Source of the DNA: Apostichopus californicus
Lineage: Eukaryota; Echinodermata; Holothuroidea; Aspidochirotida; Stichopodidae
Reading direction: 5' to 3'
DNA length: 64,000 nt
Assembly: GCA_020650975.1 (NCBI GenBank)
Contig: JAIPMN010000532.1
Coordinates: 1 to 64,000 of the forward strand
Shown: positions 26,924-37,800 of the stretch, piece after piece
Layout of the letters: every line of letters begins with the position of its first letter
Numbering within the stretch: the stretch's first letter is position 1
Program-made: the position numbers and the translations under genes
Notes under the pieces: generated by a model
What the model saw: the letters and a program-made list of their open reading frames with translations, nothing else
Database searches by the model: none
Told to the model about the DNA's origin: nothing

Positions 26924-27297
26924 TTATACATGTTATCAAACAAAAACATTTTGTGGCTTGTATGTCAGAGTACATGTAAAACAGTAAATATGCTGCAAAA
27001 ATTGGGTCAATTGAGGCAATCTTCGCCTACTTTATGCCTCCAAGGAACAGCGTACACAAATTGTTACTATTTGAGAAAAGAGGTTTGTTTACAAGTTGAC
27101 GAAAACTTCAGGCTCTCATAGCGAAAAAATCTTCATGGTCATGATACAGAAAAGTCAAGGTACGATCATGGCCAACTTGTCAGCTATCCAATGGTTAGGG
27201 GTTGGCTAGTGAGAAATTCTACAAAGACTTGATGACATTACTCTGACGATTTAGTGTGAAAGTCAATGGGGCACTTAAATGGAAAATGTATTCTCCA
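26924..27297. repeat. Old dispersed repeat, family C, copy 2
   Basis: Same-orientation relative of 3335-3732, recognisable over its whole length despite many substitutions. No coding potential was seen and the class is unknown. Confidence 0.7.
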
Positions 27298-28196
27298 CCA
27301 AAACCAGGCACTAAACCTAGCACTTAGCAGCCTAACCTGTGAACAGTTACATTGAAAACACGGTTCATTCTATTGTATTCCTTAAGAATTACCATGTGAG
27401 TTAAAGCCTTACCCATTCCCAGTGCTAATCTGCACTAGAAATCAATATTAACAACAATAGTTCGCTCCCGCCATTACGCTACAGATTGTAAAGGTTTCCT
27501 ACTTGAATCAGAATTATGCTCAGACTTCATCCAGCTGGCTGTGTAACAAACATGGCGCAATATTTAATGGTACTGGAACGAATCAAAACAAAGGGGATTA
27601 TGTACTTACCACGAGTATCATTGGCCCATTCACGACTGAAATGAAGATAGAAACAACATCCCTGTTCACATATGAAAAAAGTTGATTGCAAAGAGAAAAG
27701 AAAATACGTCAAACTGCAATATCGTCGCTTCAATCAGCTGAACATTCAGTAGAACTGACGTACGTTCGCAACATCTATATCACTATCTGTGCTTCAGAAC
27801 TTCGATCTTCGACCTGTCCGTGTCATGTTTTCAAAGGAAGTAAATATAGACCCGTCGATTTTTGTGAAGGGTTTCAAAACAGAAATTTAATTCAGCTTTT
27901 GCCATTAAAATTGTCATTTACGCGCAACTATAACTATATATTGTTGACCGTCTGGGAATAATAATATCTCAAATATGTACACGATTTTAATCCATTGTAA
28001 AAAATAATGGAAATTTTATTCTGAAATCTAAATCCCTAGTAGTTCTACGCATATGTAGTTCTAGACGATGCGGTTTGTTTGGGTTAATATGCAAAACAGC
28101 TAATTTCTGATTGACCAATGGAGTAGAAGTACACATACTGCAGTGACTGAGGTATTCCCCTTTGGTAACTGTCTGTCTTGTGACAAAGGTACCACC

Positions 28197-28228
28197 AGGG
28201 AGTTGTTCCATAACAACTCCCTGGTACC
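28197..28228. repeat. 14-bp inverted repeat, 4-nt spacer
   Basis: ACCAGGGAGTTGTT and AACAACTCCCTGGT are separated by CCAT, a perfect short hairpin. It has no T-run after it and no known role. Confidence 0.75.
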
Positions 28229-28619
28229 ACACACCATACGGGTTGAAAGTGCAATCATTTGAAGGTCAGGGCCGTAGTGGGATGCGTTCTTTCTCACATG
28301 ATTTATAGAGAGAACTCTTTCATGACAAAATATCAGTAATTGTATCTTCTTTATCAAAGAAAGTTCATGAAGCTCTCAAGTTTATTAATCGGAAGTCTTT
28401 TAACATCAGTTACAACACATAGATGAAAGACATCGACAAACACAAGTAGACACTAAAACGGAATTTCAGATATCACTTATTTTTAAGTATCTCTAATCGT
28501 ATTATCAGATATCTGAAATTATTATCTTTATAGGTACTGAAATTTTACCGTAGATATCTAGAATATTAGTTCAGATAGATGCAACTAAATTTCATAGGTC
28601 TTTTTTTCTATTTCCTTCT

Positions 28620-28765
28620 TAGCCCACCCATGCCTCCTCCACTCCTCACCCATCCCTATCCTTCTCCGTCCCCTTCCCCCTCCTTCTTCCCTATTCCATC
28701 ATCCCTATCTCCTTCATTAACCCAACCTTTTCCCTTCCCCTCCTCCTCCCTCCCTCCCGCCCCAT
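28620..28765 (+). repeat. Polypyrimidine tract
   Basis: About 145 bp almost entirely C and T (CCCATCCCTATCC-type units, later CTCCTCCCTCCCTCCC). It is low complexity, and the short open frame across it is a by-product of composition. Confidence 0.75.
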
Positions 28766-29199
28766 TTTTATTCCACCGTAGTCAGTCTTACTCTCGTGTC
28801 ACTGCGTACAGTTTCGGTTCTGCTAACCCCTCACCCTTACGCGATAATTATTACCCTTGTCGCCGTACCGAGACTAATTTTACTTACAGACAAGGAAATA
28901 CGTTTCAGTTCCTTGTTTTGACTAAATAGATAGTTCTGCCCTGCCAAGCTCTTACTATGGACCAGACGGTTGTAAATTGACGCTTTTAATTGATTAGCAA
29001 AGCCTTGGAATTAGACCTTCCTCCACAGTTTTATGCTAATACAATGGCGGAGTATAGTTCAACTTGTTTTATGTCATGCCAACTAGCACTAACGAGCTCT
29101 AATTAAGATTTTACTACATTGCATGGCAACAGGGACGGGTACGTACAAAGTGTGACCTATAGTCTATTATAACAATATGCTAAACATGCTGACTACGGG

Positions 29200-29252
29200 G
29201 ACGTTTTCAAGGAAAACGTGGAAAACGTCCCCATCAGCACGTTTTCCTTTTC
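29200..29252. repeat. Nested inverted repeats around ACGTTTTC
   Basis: GGGGACGTTTTC at the left is matched by GAAAACGTCCCC about 12 bp downstream. The spacer's GGAAAACGTG is in turn matched by CACGTTTTCC further right, so two mutually exclusive hairpins can form. Confidence 0.7.
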
Positions 29253-29913
29253 TGAACGTATATGTTAGGAAGCCGGTAAACAAACATGTGTTGGCCTGTT
29301 GTACTTCAAGCAAGACATCTGATATTTATACAAAACCATATGGTACTCGATCTCTACCTAATACGTCAGCCTACTTGTATAGCACGAGTACAATAGCATG
29401 AGTTACGCCGATTACAAGTAGAATCCCCCTGGTATGAGTATCAGTACACATGTAGGCTCTAAGTGTGATTATGAGTATCGCATCATCTTGTACTAGTATC
29501 TATACTAGAAGACGGCTCAAGTATATGAATGACGACTACAAGGCCATTGAGAACGAGTACAAGTACAGGAAACTATACGCTATAGAATACAAGTATGAAT
29601 ACGGACTAACTATAGGTCTGCTTGGAACTATAGCCTCCCCTCCCACCCCTCCCCCGCCCCAGTCGTTTCTCACTCAAGGGAGTACTGTAGTCCATTATTC
29701 ATTTTCAACTCAAATCAATTATTTTTTTTCAAATGTATATAACTCACTGACAAAAGTAGCTATAGCAAAGAATTACATTAATATTACATTATCATGAACA
29801 CTAGCCGACGAACTTGATGAAAACAAGCAAACAGCTTCAGCCATACATATTATACTGCCAGACAACCAATCAGTGTCCTTAGCCTAGTTGATGAGGGTGA
29901 TGTCCATATAGCC

Positions 29914-29988
29914 TATAGTTGGTTAAGGCTTCCGCATATTAAGCGGGAGGCCCGGATTCGAATCCCGGAAGTTGGAATTGTTAGATCC
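29914..29988 (+). repeat. tRNA-like sequence, cloverleaf mostly intact, probably pseudogene or SINE head
   Basis: The D arm GCCT-11 nt-AGGC is perfect, with GG in the loop. The anticodon arm TCCGC-ATATTAA-GCGGG is a 5-bp stem (one G-T) with a 7-nt loop having T33. The T arm has loop TTCGAAT with four of five stem pairs. The acceptor stem (TCCAT/TTGGA) pairs only with a one-base shift, and the loop would give an AUU anticodon, which is abnormal. A related sequence is at 33185 on the minus strand. Most likely it is a tRNA-derived repeat and not a working tRNA. Confidence 0.55.
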
Positions 29989-30984
29989 AACCCCTTATAT
30001 AACGGGATTTGGGAAGTCCTCAAAAAACTATGAACAGTTTAAATGTCAAATCAGAAAATGGTGCTTTCTCAGGCAAATTTAGACTATACAATTTAAAGTC
30101 TATGATTAAATGCAAAGTTGAGGTTAATACAAAGTTTGAAACTTTGTGAGGTTGAAAAGGCGGGGTGTATCAACCACCCACCTCCCCCCCCCTCCCCTTA
30201 CACACACTCCCTGAATCGGAGTCTGATGGCATCCCGGGCCAAGAGAAGTGGTGTAATTTTTCTCGGACTGAATGTTAAGTATACCCCCCCCCCCCAAACT
30301 GACGTTTTCCCTGTCCCTGCCCCCTCTTCCTGGGCAAGCCCACTGATAAATAGGCCTACATATGCCTATTACTGCTTTGGTTAACTTTCACCAAACTTAG
30401 CTATTAATATGAAGGTAACTTAATCTTTGCACCGAGTAGGGCGCTTGAATTTCCATTTTACAAGATAGCGGGAACAATTATAAAGGAAATAGAATTATGA
30501 TTAAATCAATCTGTTTATTACGTATTTTATTAACCATGCAGACTTTTTGTCGTTGGGAAGTGAGGCTTCATCAAATAGTTAAAGATTTGCTTTCGGTCCT
30601 CAACAATAGTTTAATTGAAGATATAACAAGATAAACCAAGGAAAGGAAATCAAAATCAAAGCATTAAATGTTGCAACGCGCAGACGGTGAATGGCCGTCT
30701 GATAACAGACCATCTGAGCATGCGCGTGATGTTAGTGTTGAACTACAAGGTGAAACACCTCCCTGGTATGAGGATTCAGCGGCGTAAGGTGTGTATTTTA
30801 AATGGTTGCCAATACCCTTCACACTCTCTTCCGACCCTACCTTTTCTCACCCACCGAATTGCCACCGCCCCCAACAAATCCTTACACCCCACCCCCACTG
30901 TCAGCATGCTAAATTTGCGTAAAGTTATCATATGGCTACCCTGATCTTGAGGGTGAACTTGAAAATTGTTGTTTAAGCACGAGT

Positions 30985-31018
30985 GCTTATGTTGGTGGTG
31001 GGGTGGGGTGGGGTGGTG
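30985..31018 (+). repeat. (GGGGT)n tract, G-quadruplex-type
   Basis: GGTGGTGGGGTGGGGTGGGG-type repeats with four G-runs and one-base loops. It resembles a telomere-like motif but is far too short and imperfect to be telomeric. Confidence 0.7.
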
Positions 31019-32483
31019 GAGGTATGGGAGAGCTGGGGATATGCTGACGTTCATTACACAGCCGTGCAGAGAGATACGGCTAAGTAGTGGGATACAGGTG
31101 TGGGGGAGGGTGTTTACCCATGAACGAACACTCCCTACCCCATCGTCGTAAAATAATGTTCAATTGTATGTAAATAAGTTAACATCATTTTTATCATGTT
31201 TCCCTGTTACCGCTTGCTTCTTTTCTATATAGTGCTATGGTGGACCTCTTCTGGGGCAGAAATTGCTACTTAGCTGGCGGTGAAAGTGAATGTATTACGG
31301 TAATTGTGCAAAGGAAGTCAGGCACTCCATACGTAGTTCCAGTGTTGGGAATACATACTCACATCTCAATGTTAACCCTGATTATTTAAACATGCGTCCA
31401 TATGAAGTAGTTGCTAAGCATCATCCGATATAGTGTGATGAAATTTTGACCCTATTGTAATGTAATGTACGGTACCATATATTGACTATGCATGTACGAG
31501 TTAATTTCATAAGAGCAGGAAGTATTACAACTTCTGATTGGTTAGTGGACAGGCTCAAGAGCACGTCACCATGTTACGATGTTATGACTTCGGAAAAGTG
31601 CGCTGTTAGCTTTCTTCGTCTACAGAAGAGCTGAAACATCAGTCAGTAGTGTGTATTTGTTTTTATAAGGCAATCACATAAAGTTACCTCTATATGCTAT
31701 AATGAAGGAGAGAATCCAAGTTGCATTTCGAGTAAGACTAAATGGCCGTAGCTACCGGTGGTTGAGTGGGGAGGGGTAACTTTCCCCTAGAAAAGTATAC
31801 TGTTTTCCAAATGATAAACACAAATATAAACTGATGGAATTGATAGCAACATCTTGTAGTTCTAACAACCTTACCCAAACAAACTTCTCACATGTAAGAG
31901 CCATCCAGTCCATTTGACCCCTCCTAAGGACGGACAACATTCAACAATTTTAACCCACCTCTCCAGCCTCCACCTCCGCACCCCTCCCAGTGCCCCTCCC
32001 CAGCCTCTTTCCCCAGTAAAACAATGGAATCTGGCTACTGGCTTGGTAAAGAGAAAAGTGTGTTTGAAGTAAAATTCAGTTCCTTTTGCGAGATCTCAAA
32101 GCACAAACGTCGGGTGCAGACAAGGGTTTCACATTTCTTCCTATGTCTGTCTGATTATGTCATGGCATTTCATTGTATTACTTTACAGCTGTGGATTTCC
32201 TCTTCAGCGTTTTCATGCATGTGAAAGTATACAATATTGTGGAAAGTGAAGAGCAAGCCAGATAAAAGATACTGTTAGAAGTTCGTATTTCTTTAGCAAC
32301 AACACCTGCAAATTAAAATCTGATAAGAATGAACAGAAAAAGGGAACTCAGAGAATTCAATTACTTGTGTTTTGTTGCAGCAATTCTAGACATGGTTGTC
32401 AGTTCTACGTAATTCTAAGAGAATTCTAAGATGACAACAAAACTATAGCATATTGACAGCAGGGACCCAGACACAGGTTTTAG

Positions 32484-32630
32484 ATGGCGGGGCCGACGGG
32501 AGAGTTAGGTCCATGTTCAGAGGTGTTGAAAGAAGCTGTGAAAATTACTGGGAGCGTTCCGAATGTTCACATATGTCGGGGCTCTATGCTGCGTATATCA
32601 GAAGCCGGTCGTCGGCGTAATGCACGGTAA
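32484..32630 (+). CDS. Candidate short first exon / 48-codon ORF
   Basis: A GC- and CG-rich island in AT-rich DNA. An ATG in the context TAGATGGCG opens a 48-codon frame starting MAGPTGELGPCSEVLKEAV and ending ISEAGRRRNAR at a TAA (32628-32630). A possible donor, CACG|gtaaaa, lies at 32627, so it could be a first exon. GATGGCGG resembles a YY1-type promoter element, and AACGTCATG (a CRE half-site) lies at 32634. I do not recognise the peptide. It could belong to an upstream PPM1D promoter, a separate gene, or nothing. Confidence 0.25.
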   Translation: MAGPTGELGPCSEVLKEAVKITGSVPNVHICRGSMLRISEAGRRRNAR

Positions 32631-33184
32631 AATAACGTCATGAAAATGCGACAGCAAAATCGAGGGCGCTAGGCCACATCACAGGTTTAAAAAGAACGTA
32701 AATCTTAATGCATCACCTATTATACTGGACAGTCCTTTGGTCGATGGGGCTCGCATCTCACGTCTATATTTTTAATTAACAAGATCTTCTATGTTTCCGA
32801 AACATTTCACGGTTTTCCCATCTGAAGAAAATGGTCGATTACCAAACATTAGCCCAATCTCAGAGGAACTTGAAGCAGGAATATAGTGTTTATGTGTCAT
32901 TATGGTCCAACAAAAAGAGAACAAGGACTCTTTGAAAATGTTTCTGGAAAAAACTATGTTTGTAAGTTCGGCTATAATAACAGTGTATAATATTTTTCTC
33001 CTGAAATATCATATATCTTCACTGTTTGGGAAAGAAAACATTATTACCAATCAAGATTGTTTCAACAAAAAGAATTTCCTTTCTTTGTGCGGGAAGGAAG
33101 AAAGATGGTGCTAGTTTATGTATACAATATATCATTGAGATTGTAGTGAGTTGGAAAATCCAGAACAGTAAAAATAAATCCAGC

Positions 33185-33256
33185 CTCCGCCGGATTTCGA
33201 ACCCGGTCCTCCCGTTTTATATGCGGACACCCTAACCAACTATAGGCTAGGTGGAG
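33185..33256 (-). repeat. tRNA-like sequence related to 29914
   Basis: On the minus strand it shares AGCCTATAGTTGGTTA, TCCGCATAT, CGGGAGG and CCGGGTTCGAA with the copy at 29914. The B box GGTTCGAAATCC is close to consensus. The anticodon stem has a mismatch. It is followed by a T-run (TTTATTTTT) that could stop pol III. It could be a tRNA pseudogene or SINE head. Confidence 0.55.
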
Positions 33257-33357
33257 TACTTAACTCATGATATACCACACTGATGATCGGACTTACACTA
33301 TGTATTGACTTGCATGACCTGCATTTCGTCTTATTAAGGGCTGGGGAATTGTGTGTG

Positions 33358-33418
33358 TGTGGGGGGCGGGGGCGGGGCGTGAATATGCGAAGGTGGGGGG
33401 GGGGGGGTGGAATGGTGA
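33358..33418 (+). repeat. G-rich low-complexity tract
   Basis: TGTGTG followed by GGGGGGCGGGGGCGGGGCG and, after a short interval, a run of about 13 G. It is G-quadruplex-prone and lies roughly 1 kb upstream of PPM1D. Confidence 0.7.
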
Positions 33419-34314
33419 GGGACGACCGGGTGGACGTGGATGGTTAAGAGGCTCAGTCCCAACTTTTTAAAAATTTGCTACTCGGTTCGTTGATTGATAT
33501 ATATCACCTCCTATCCCTCACTTTCAATTCTCATGTCTAGTCTTCGTGAACGATCGAAATTTAACCGAAATTATTGAAATTAACCGAAATGATCGAATTT
33601 AACCTAAAATTAAGTATATATTATGTATATTTCGATGTTCTGGATGTTCTGGACAGTTAACGCGGCGGAGATCTTATTACAGCACTAAAGGTGGTCTCGT
33701 CGTAAGTGTAATCAGACATTTTTAGTCTTCACTTCTTCTCATTTATTCCATTTTTAAAGCATATTTTATATCCCGGTGGTAGGCCTACTGCTTTATACAT
33801 TTCCATTTTCATATTTTCCCCAATTATGTTGTTTGTGCATGTCTGTGTCTGGGTTGGTGGGTTGGATTCTCAAGACTCCCCCCCCCCCCTTTTCTACCGG
33901 TGGCATTTCAGTAATCAGAAGTGGGGATTGTTGCACGGTTGGCACGTGGGACTGAATAGGCCCCCAATCCATCTTGTAACTTCACCACCCCCCTACCTAC
34001 TGACCGCTACTGGTCATGCCTCGTGTTTATTAGGTTTCAAACTGCAGGTATATATGTTTGTATATATACTTTGAGCTGCCTGGATCAGCGGTTATTGCAG
34101 TAATTTTGAATATACAGTAGTACACCAGTATTCTGCTCTTAAAAGTTGTGTTCACAACTAACCTGCTGCTATTGTTTCCGTGTGGGAAATAAAGGGTATC
34201 GACAGCACAGGTTTCTCAACCACTCCAGTTCAGTTTTGTTATATTCTATCGAACTCTATCACAGTCTATGGTGATACACATTATTATATACAGAATAACT
34301 TTTCGTATTCAAAA

Positions 34315-34358
34315 CCCGGAAGTGCGCGCTCAAAGCTACGTCATACTCAGTGACCAAT
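34315..34358 (+). promoter_or_regulatory. PPM1D promoter cluster: ETS, CRE-like and CCAAT motifs
   Basis: Within 44 bp lie CCCGGAAGTG (ETS site, 34315-34324), TACGTCAT (CRE-like, 34337-34344) and CCAAT (34354-34358). They are 150-200 bp upstream of the first in-frame PPM1D ATG. No TATA box is seen. Vertebrate PPM1D is reported to use a CRE, so the motif is plausible, but site activity is an inference. Confidence 0.5.
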
Positions 34359-34508
34359 GAAATTCTTTCTAAGCGAACAAGTCACAGCACGATCCTCCTA
34401 TTTTCAAGGGTGAAAGATCACTGGAATACCGCGAAACGAAAGAAACAACGACGCGCGATAACTCAGTGGACTGTACATATATCTACACAACCTACATCAC
34501 TGCAGACC

Positions 34509-34887
34509 ATGCCACATATTACCGGCTACACACCTACAAGAACCATGGACCAAGAACAGTATCGTATCGTTTCAAGTCCTCAGAAAAATGCACCCAAAAA
34601 GAAGAGGACTATGGGGTTGAGAATTTCTAGTGACTCTACAATGGGTGGTAGAAAGTACCAAGAAGATAGGATTTTGGTTTCCTTTGACCGAAAAGATGAT
34701 GCCGACTACGCTTGCTTGTGTGTGTTCGATGGCCATGGCGGTGATCAAGCAGCAATGTATGCCAGAGATCACCTTTGGGAAAACATCAAACAGCAGAACG
34801 GATTTTTCTCTCGAAATAAGGAAGAGGTCATGAAAGCGATAAGACAAGGCTTTCATTTCACTCAATCTGAAATGTGGAAAGTTCGTC
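34509..34887 (+). CDS. PPM1D: PPM1D coding exon 1
   Basis: First in-frame ATG at 34509 (A at -3), donor gtaagt after CGTC, phase 1. The frame is open further 5' to 34350 but without another ATG. It carries GGRKYQED and DGHGG and ends after QSEMWKVR. Confidence 0.85.
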
Positions 34888-37800
34888 GTAAGTTAACTCT
34901 GTCATTGAAAATGTGTTGTCCCCAGGTGCTGATAGTGACACTGTTGCTGTTACAGCGTTAACTTAGGCCTATCACAGTGATAGGCCAGTACTAGCCTAAT
35001 GCCAGTGGGTATATTAATTTTGTAATACATACAGAAAATAAAATATACTGAACTCTTAAGTTAACGCTACAAAGATTAGTAACGTAATCATAAATATCTG
35101 TACCTTGGCCTATACCATTCTAATCGCTAGCCTTGGCCTACATTGTTACACAATCAGTGGTAGATATGCTTACAACTTCAAGTTACATGCACCCGACTAT
35201 GACAGACAGGTCTAGCTTACCTATGGCTAGCCATAGCCTAGATGTGTTCTTAAAGTTAGATACCTTGGGTGACACAATGAAGCATCGTCAATCTATAAAA
35301 AAGCAAACCTGAATCTAACATCTGGTAGTTATTTGGTTAATCTGGCCACAGTGCCTATACTGTAGTGAAGCAGTTACTCGCTGTAGACCTAGTTATGTAT
35401 TACAATGTTACATATTGGGCTGTACCCCACCCCAGGATATATGTTCCCTTGTAGTGGGAAATAACTTCATCCCAGTTTAAATTTATCTCTTAAATAAACA
35501 GGTAAAGTAAGTTTTAAAAATGAAAAGCAATTTCAAATGCTTCTTTTCCCAGTGGTTTGATCTGGTCAGGATGCAAGTTGCTGACATTGTTGGTTGGTTA
35601 TACTAATGGGACACACAAGTAGATTCTTTAAACTGACTTTTTTGCTTGGACTTTCTTTGTGTCTACAAATTCTTTATCCTTCTATTGGCCTTGTTAAATT
35701 GTTTCCCATGTCTTCTGCACAGCATTTTGGCCCAGGACCGCCAGTGGATATGCCAGTACTGCCGGGACAACGGTGAGTATGGCTATAATTTGTGGCAGCG
35801 ACATGTACATCGCCCACGTTGGAGATTCCAGAATCGCTATCGGCCGTCAAACGAGCAAGGGCGTCGAAGCTGATGTCTTGACCAGGGACCATAAACCATC
35901 GTTGCCTAGGGAACTGGATCGCATACACGATGCTGGCGGGAAAGTCCAAAAGAAGTCGGGTGTAGACAGAGTGGTCTGGACCAGGACCAAGAATGACCAC
36001 CAGGGTCCTCTAAGGAGAAGCACCACCAAGTTTGAAATCCCATTCTTGGCTGTCTCTAGATCATTAGGCAAGTGTTGTGTTTGTTTTCTTACGCAGTGTT
36101 GTTTTGGTCCCTACTCTGTGAGGTAATTCCTTTGTAAGGTAATTCCTTGGTGAGGTAATTCAGACGGCTTCAGGTTCAAATTTTGTGTACATAGCAAGTT
36201 TGAAGTCTCTGAATTTGGTCTCGTATAAATGTGTAAAAATACATCTTTGAACTTGTATAGCAATTCAACCATTTTGCAAAGCATTCTTGCGATGCGATAC
36301 TGGATATATTATTCCCTGACAAACATCATGAAAAAAAAACTCACCTGCATTTTTGCGATGCGATACTGGATAAATTATTCTCTGACCAACGTCATGAAAA
36401 AAAGACTCACCTCAGAATCTCAAACATTGATTTATATCTTGTTTATACCATCTGCGATTTGATTGCAGTCAGTGAGAAATTGATGAATAACAGTTAGGTG
36501 CGACGAGATCCTGCCCCTTTGAGATGTGCAGTATAAAGGTTAACTGACAAAGTAAAGTACTAACTTCTACCAAAAGCGAAATATACTGAATTCAGTTATA
36601 ATATAGAAAATTACCGATTGGTCTCAGGTCTGCAAGCTACTCATTTTATAGTCTTCTTAGAAATCACTTAAGGCATGGAAGGAAGGACATTTAGCACACA
36701 CAGTCGGCATATGATACCTGCTGACTTGCCTGTAACCAAATATCAAACTAAGAAAGTTTGTTCCTGAGGGTATCTCAAAGAAATAAACAGTATGTGTGTG
36801 TGAGTTGGCTATGTTACTGATATTGTACAAAAATACAACGGGAAAAAATCCTTTCTTCCAAAACGAAACAGCGAGTAGGCTGTCATAACTTTGTATCGGT
36901 TCCCAATCTTTTCATGAGCAGTACTTGAGAGGTTTTGATAAAGTTGGTTAAATTAAATTTTGCAAAAATGGCAAACATTTTAGTTCAATACATTATTGGT
37001 GACCAACCAGCTCTCACGACGGACGTTCTCCAATCTTTACAGGAGATCTGTGGAGTTACAACTTTGATAGCTGCGAGTACATTGTGTCACCTGACCCAGA
37101 GATCTGGCATCACACCATCGACCCCAAAAACGAACGCTTCCTCATCCTAGCCTCGGACGGCCTCTGGAACGTTGCCAGCGTCTACGATTGTGTCAGTATG
37201 GTCGATCAGTACAATGTGCATCGTGTGAGCAAGGTATTGCATAATTTGTCCAAATATATATTTTTTTAAGCCAAACCAACGTCATATCACCACATTAAGC
37301 TGTGAAAGCAACTCGTGTGTGCTGAAATTTGAGCTGCCATCATTAATTGCCATTGTCTGGTCTTTCCGTAGAACGTTCTTTTTGATCTGTTCTTAAGGAA
37401 TACTTTTATTGTTCGATAGCTGGTTGTCTGTATTAAATTTAAACGAATTTGTAGATCGAGGTATATCTCTATTTTTGAGTAAGAAATAAAACAAATATCT
37501 TTCCAATGCAATCAGCTGAAATGTATGAAGTTGATGAAAGACTGATTTGTATTGGGTTTATCATTGTGCTTTATGGTATGGTATGCTTGATGGTTCTATA
37601 ACTAATACAGTTTTTGCGGTGAAGATGGCATAACGGAAAGCTTCAGAAAGTGTTGCCACCCTATAAGTTATGACATGCGAGCAACCTCAAAAATTAAAGT
37701 CAGTATTAGGGTCTCAGGAAAAGGCTTGGATGGGTAACTCGACTCAACACAGGAATCGGACTTCCTATAGTCTCTGGGTTGAATAGAAACTCTCACTGAC

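Larger units (their letters stand above)
21955..34300. other. Intergenic, no established gene
   Basis: Contains the direct-repeat pair (22676/23008), a family C repeat (26924) and two related tRNA-like sequences (29914 plus, 33185 minus). Inverted repeats lie at 28197 and 29200, a pyrimidine tract at 28620-28765 and G-rich tracts at 30985 and 33358. A candidate short first exon is at 32484. Open frames are short and unlike known proteins. Confidence 0.6.

Noticed and set aside
28579-28929. Proline/serine-rich 116-codon frame
   Set aside because: Composition artefact of a long pyrimidine tract.
30985-31018. Telomere-like GGGGT repeats
   Set aside because: Too short, imperfect and internal; an ordinary G-rich tract.
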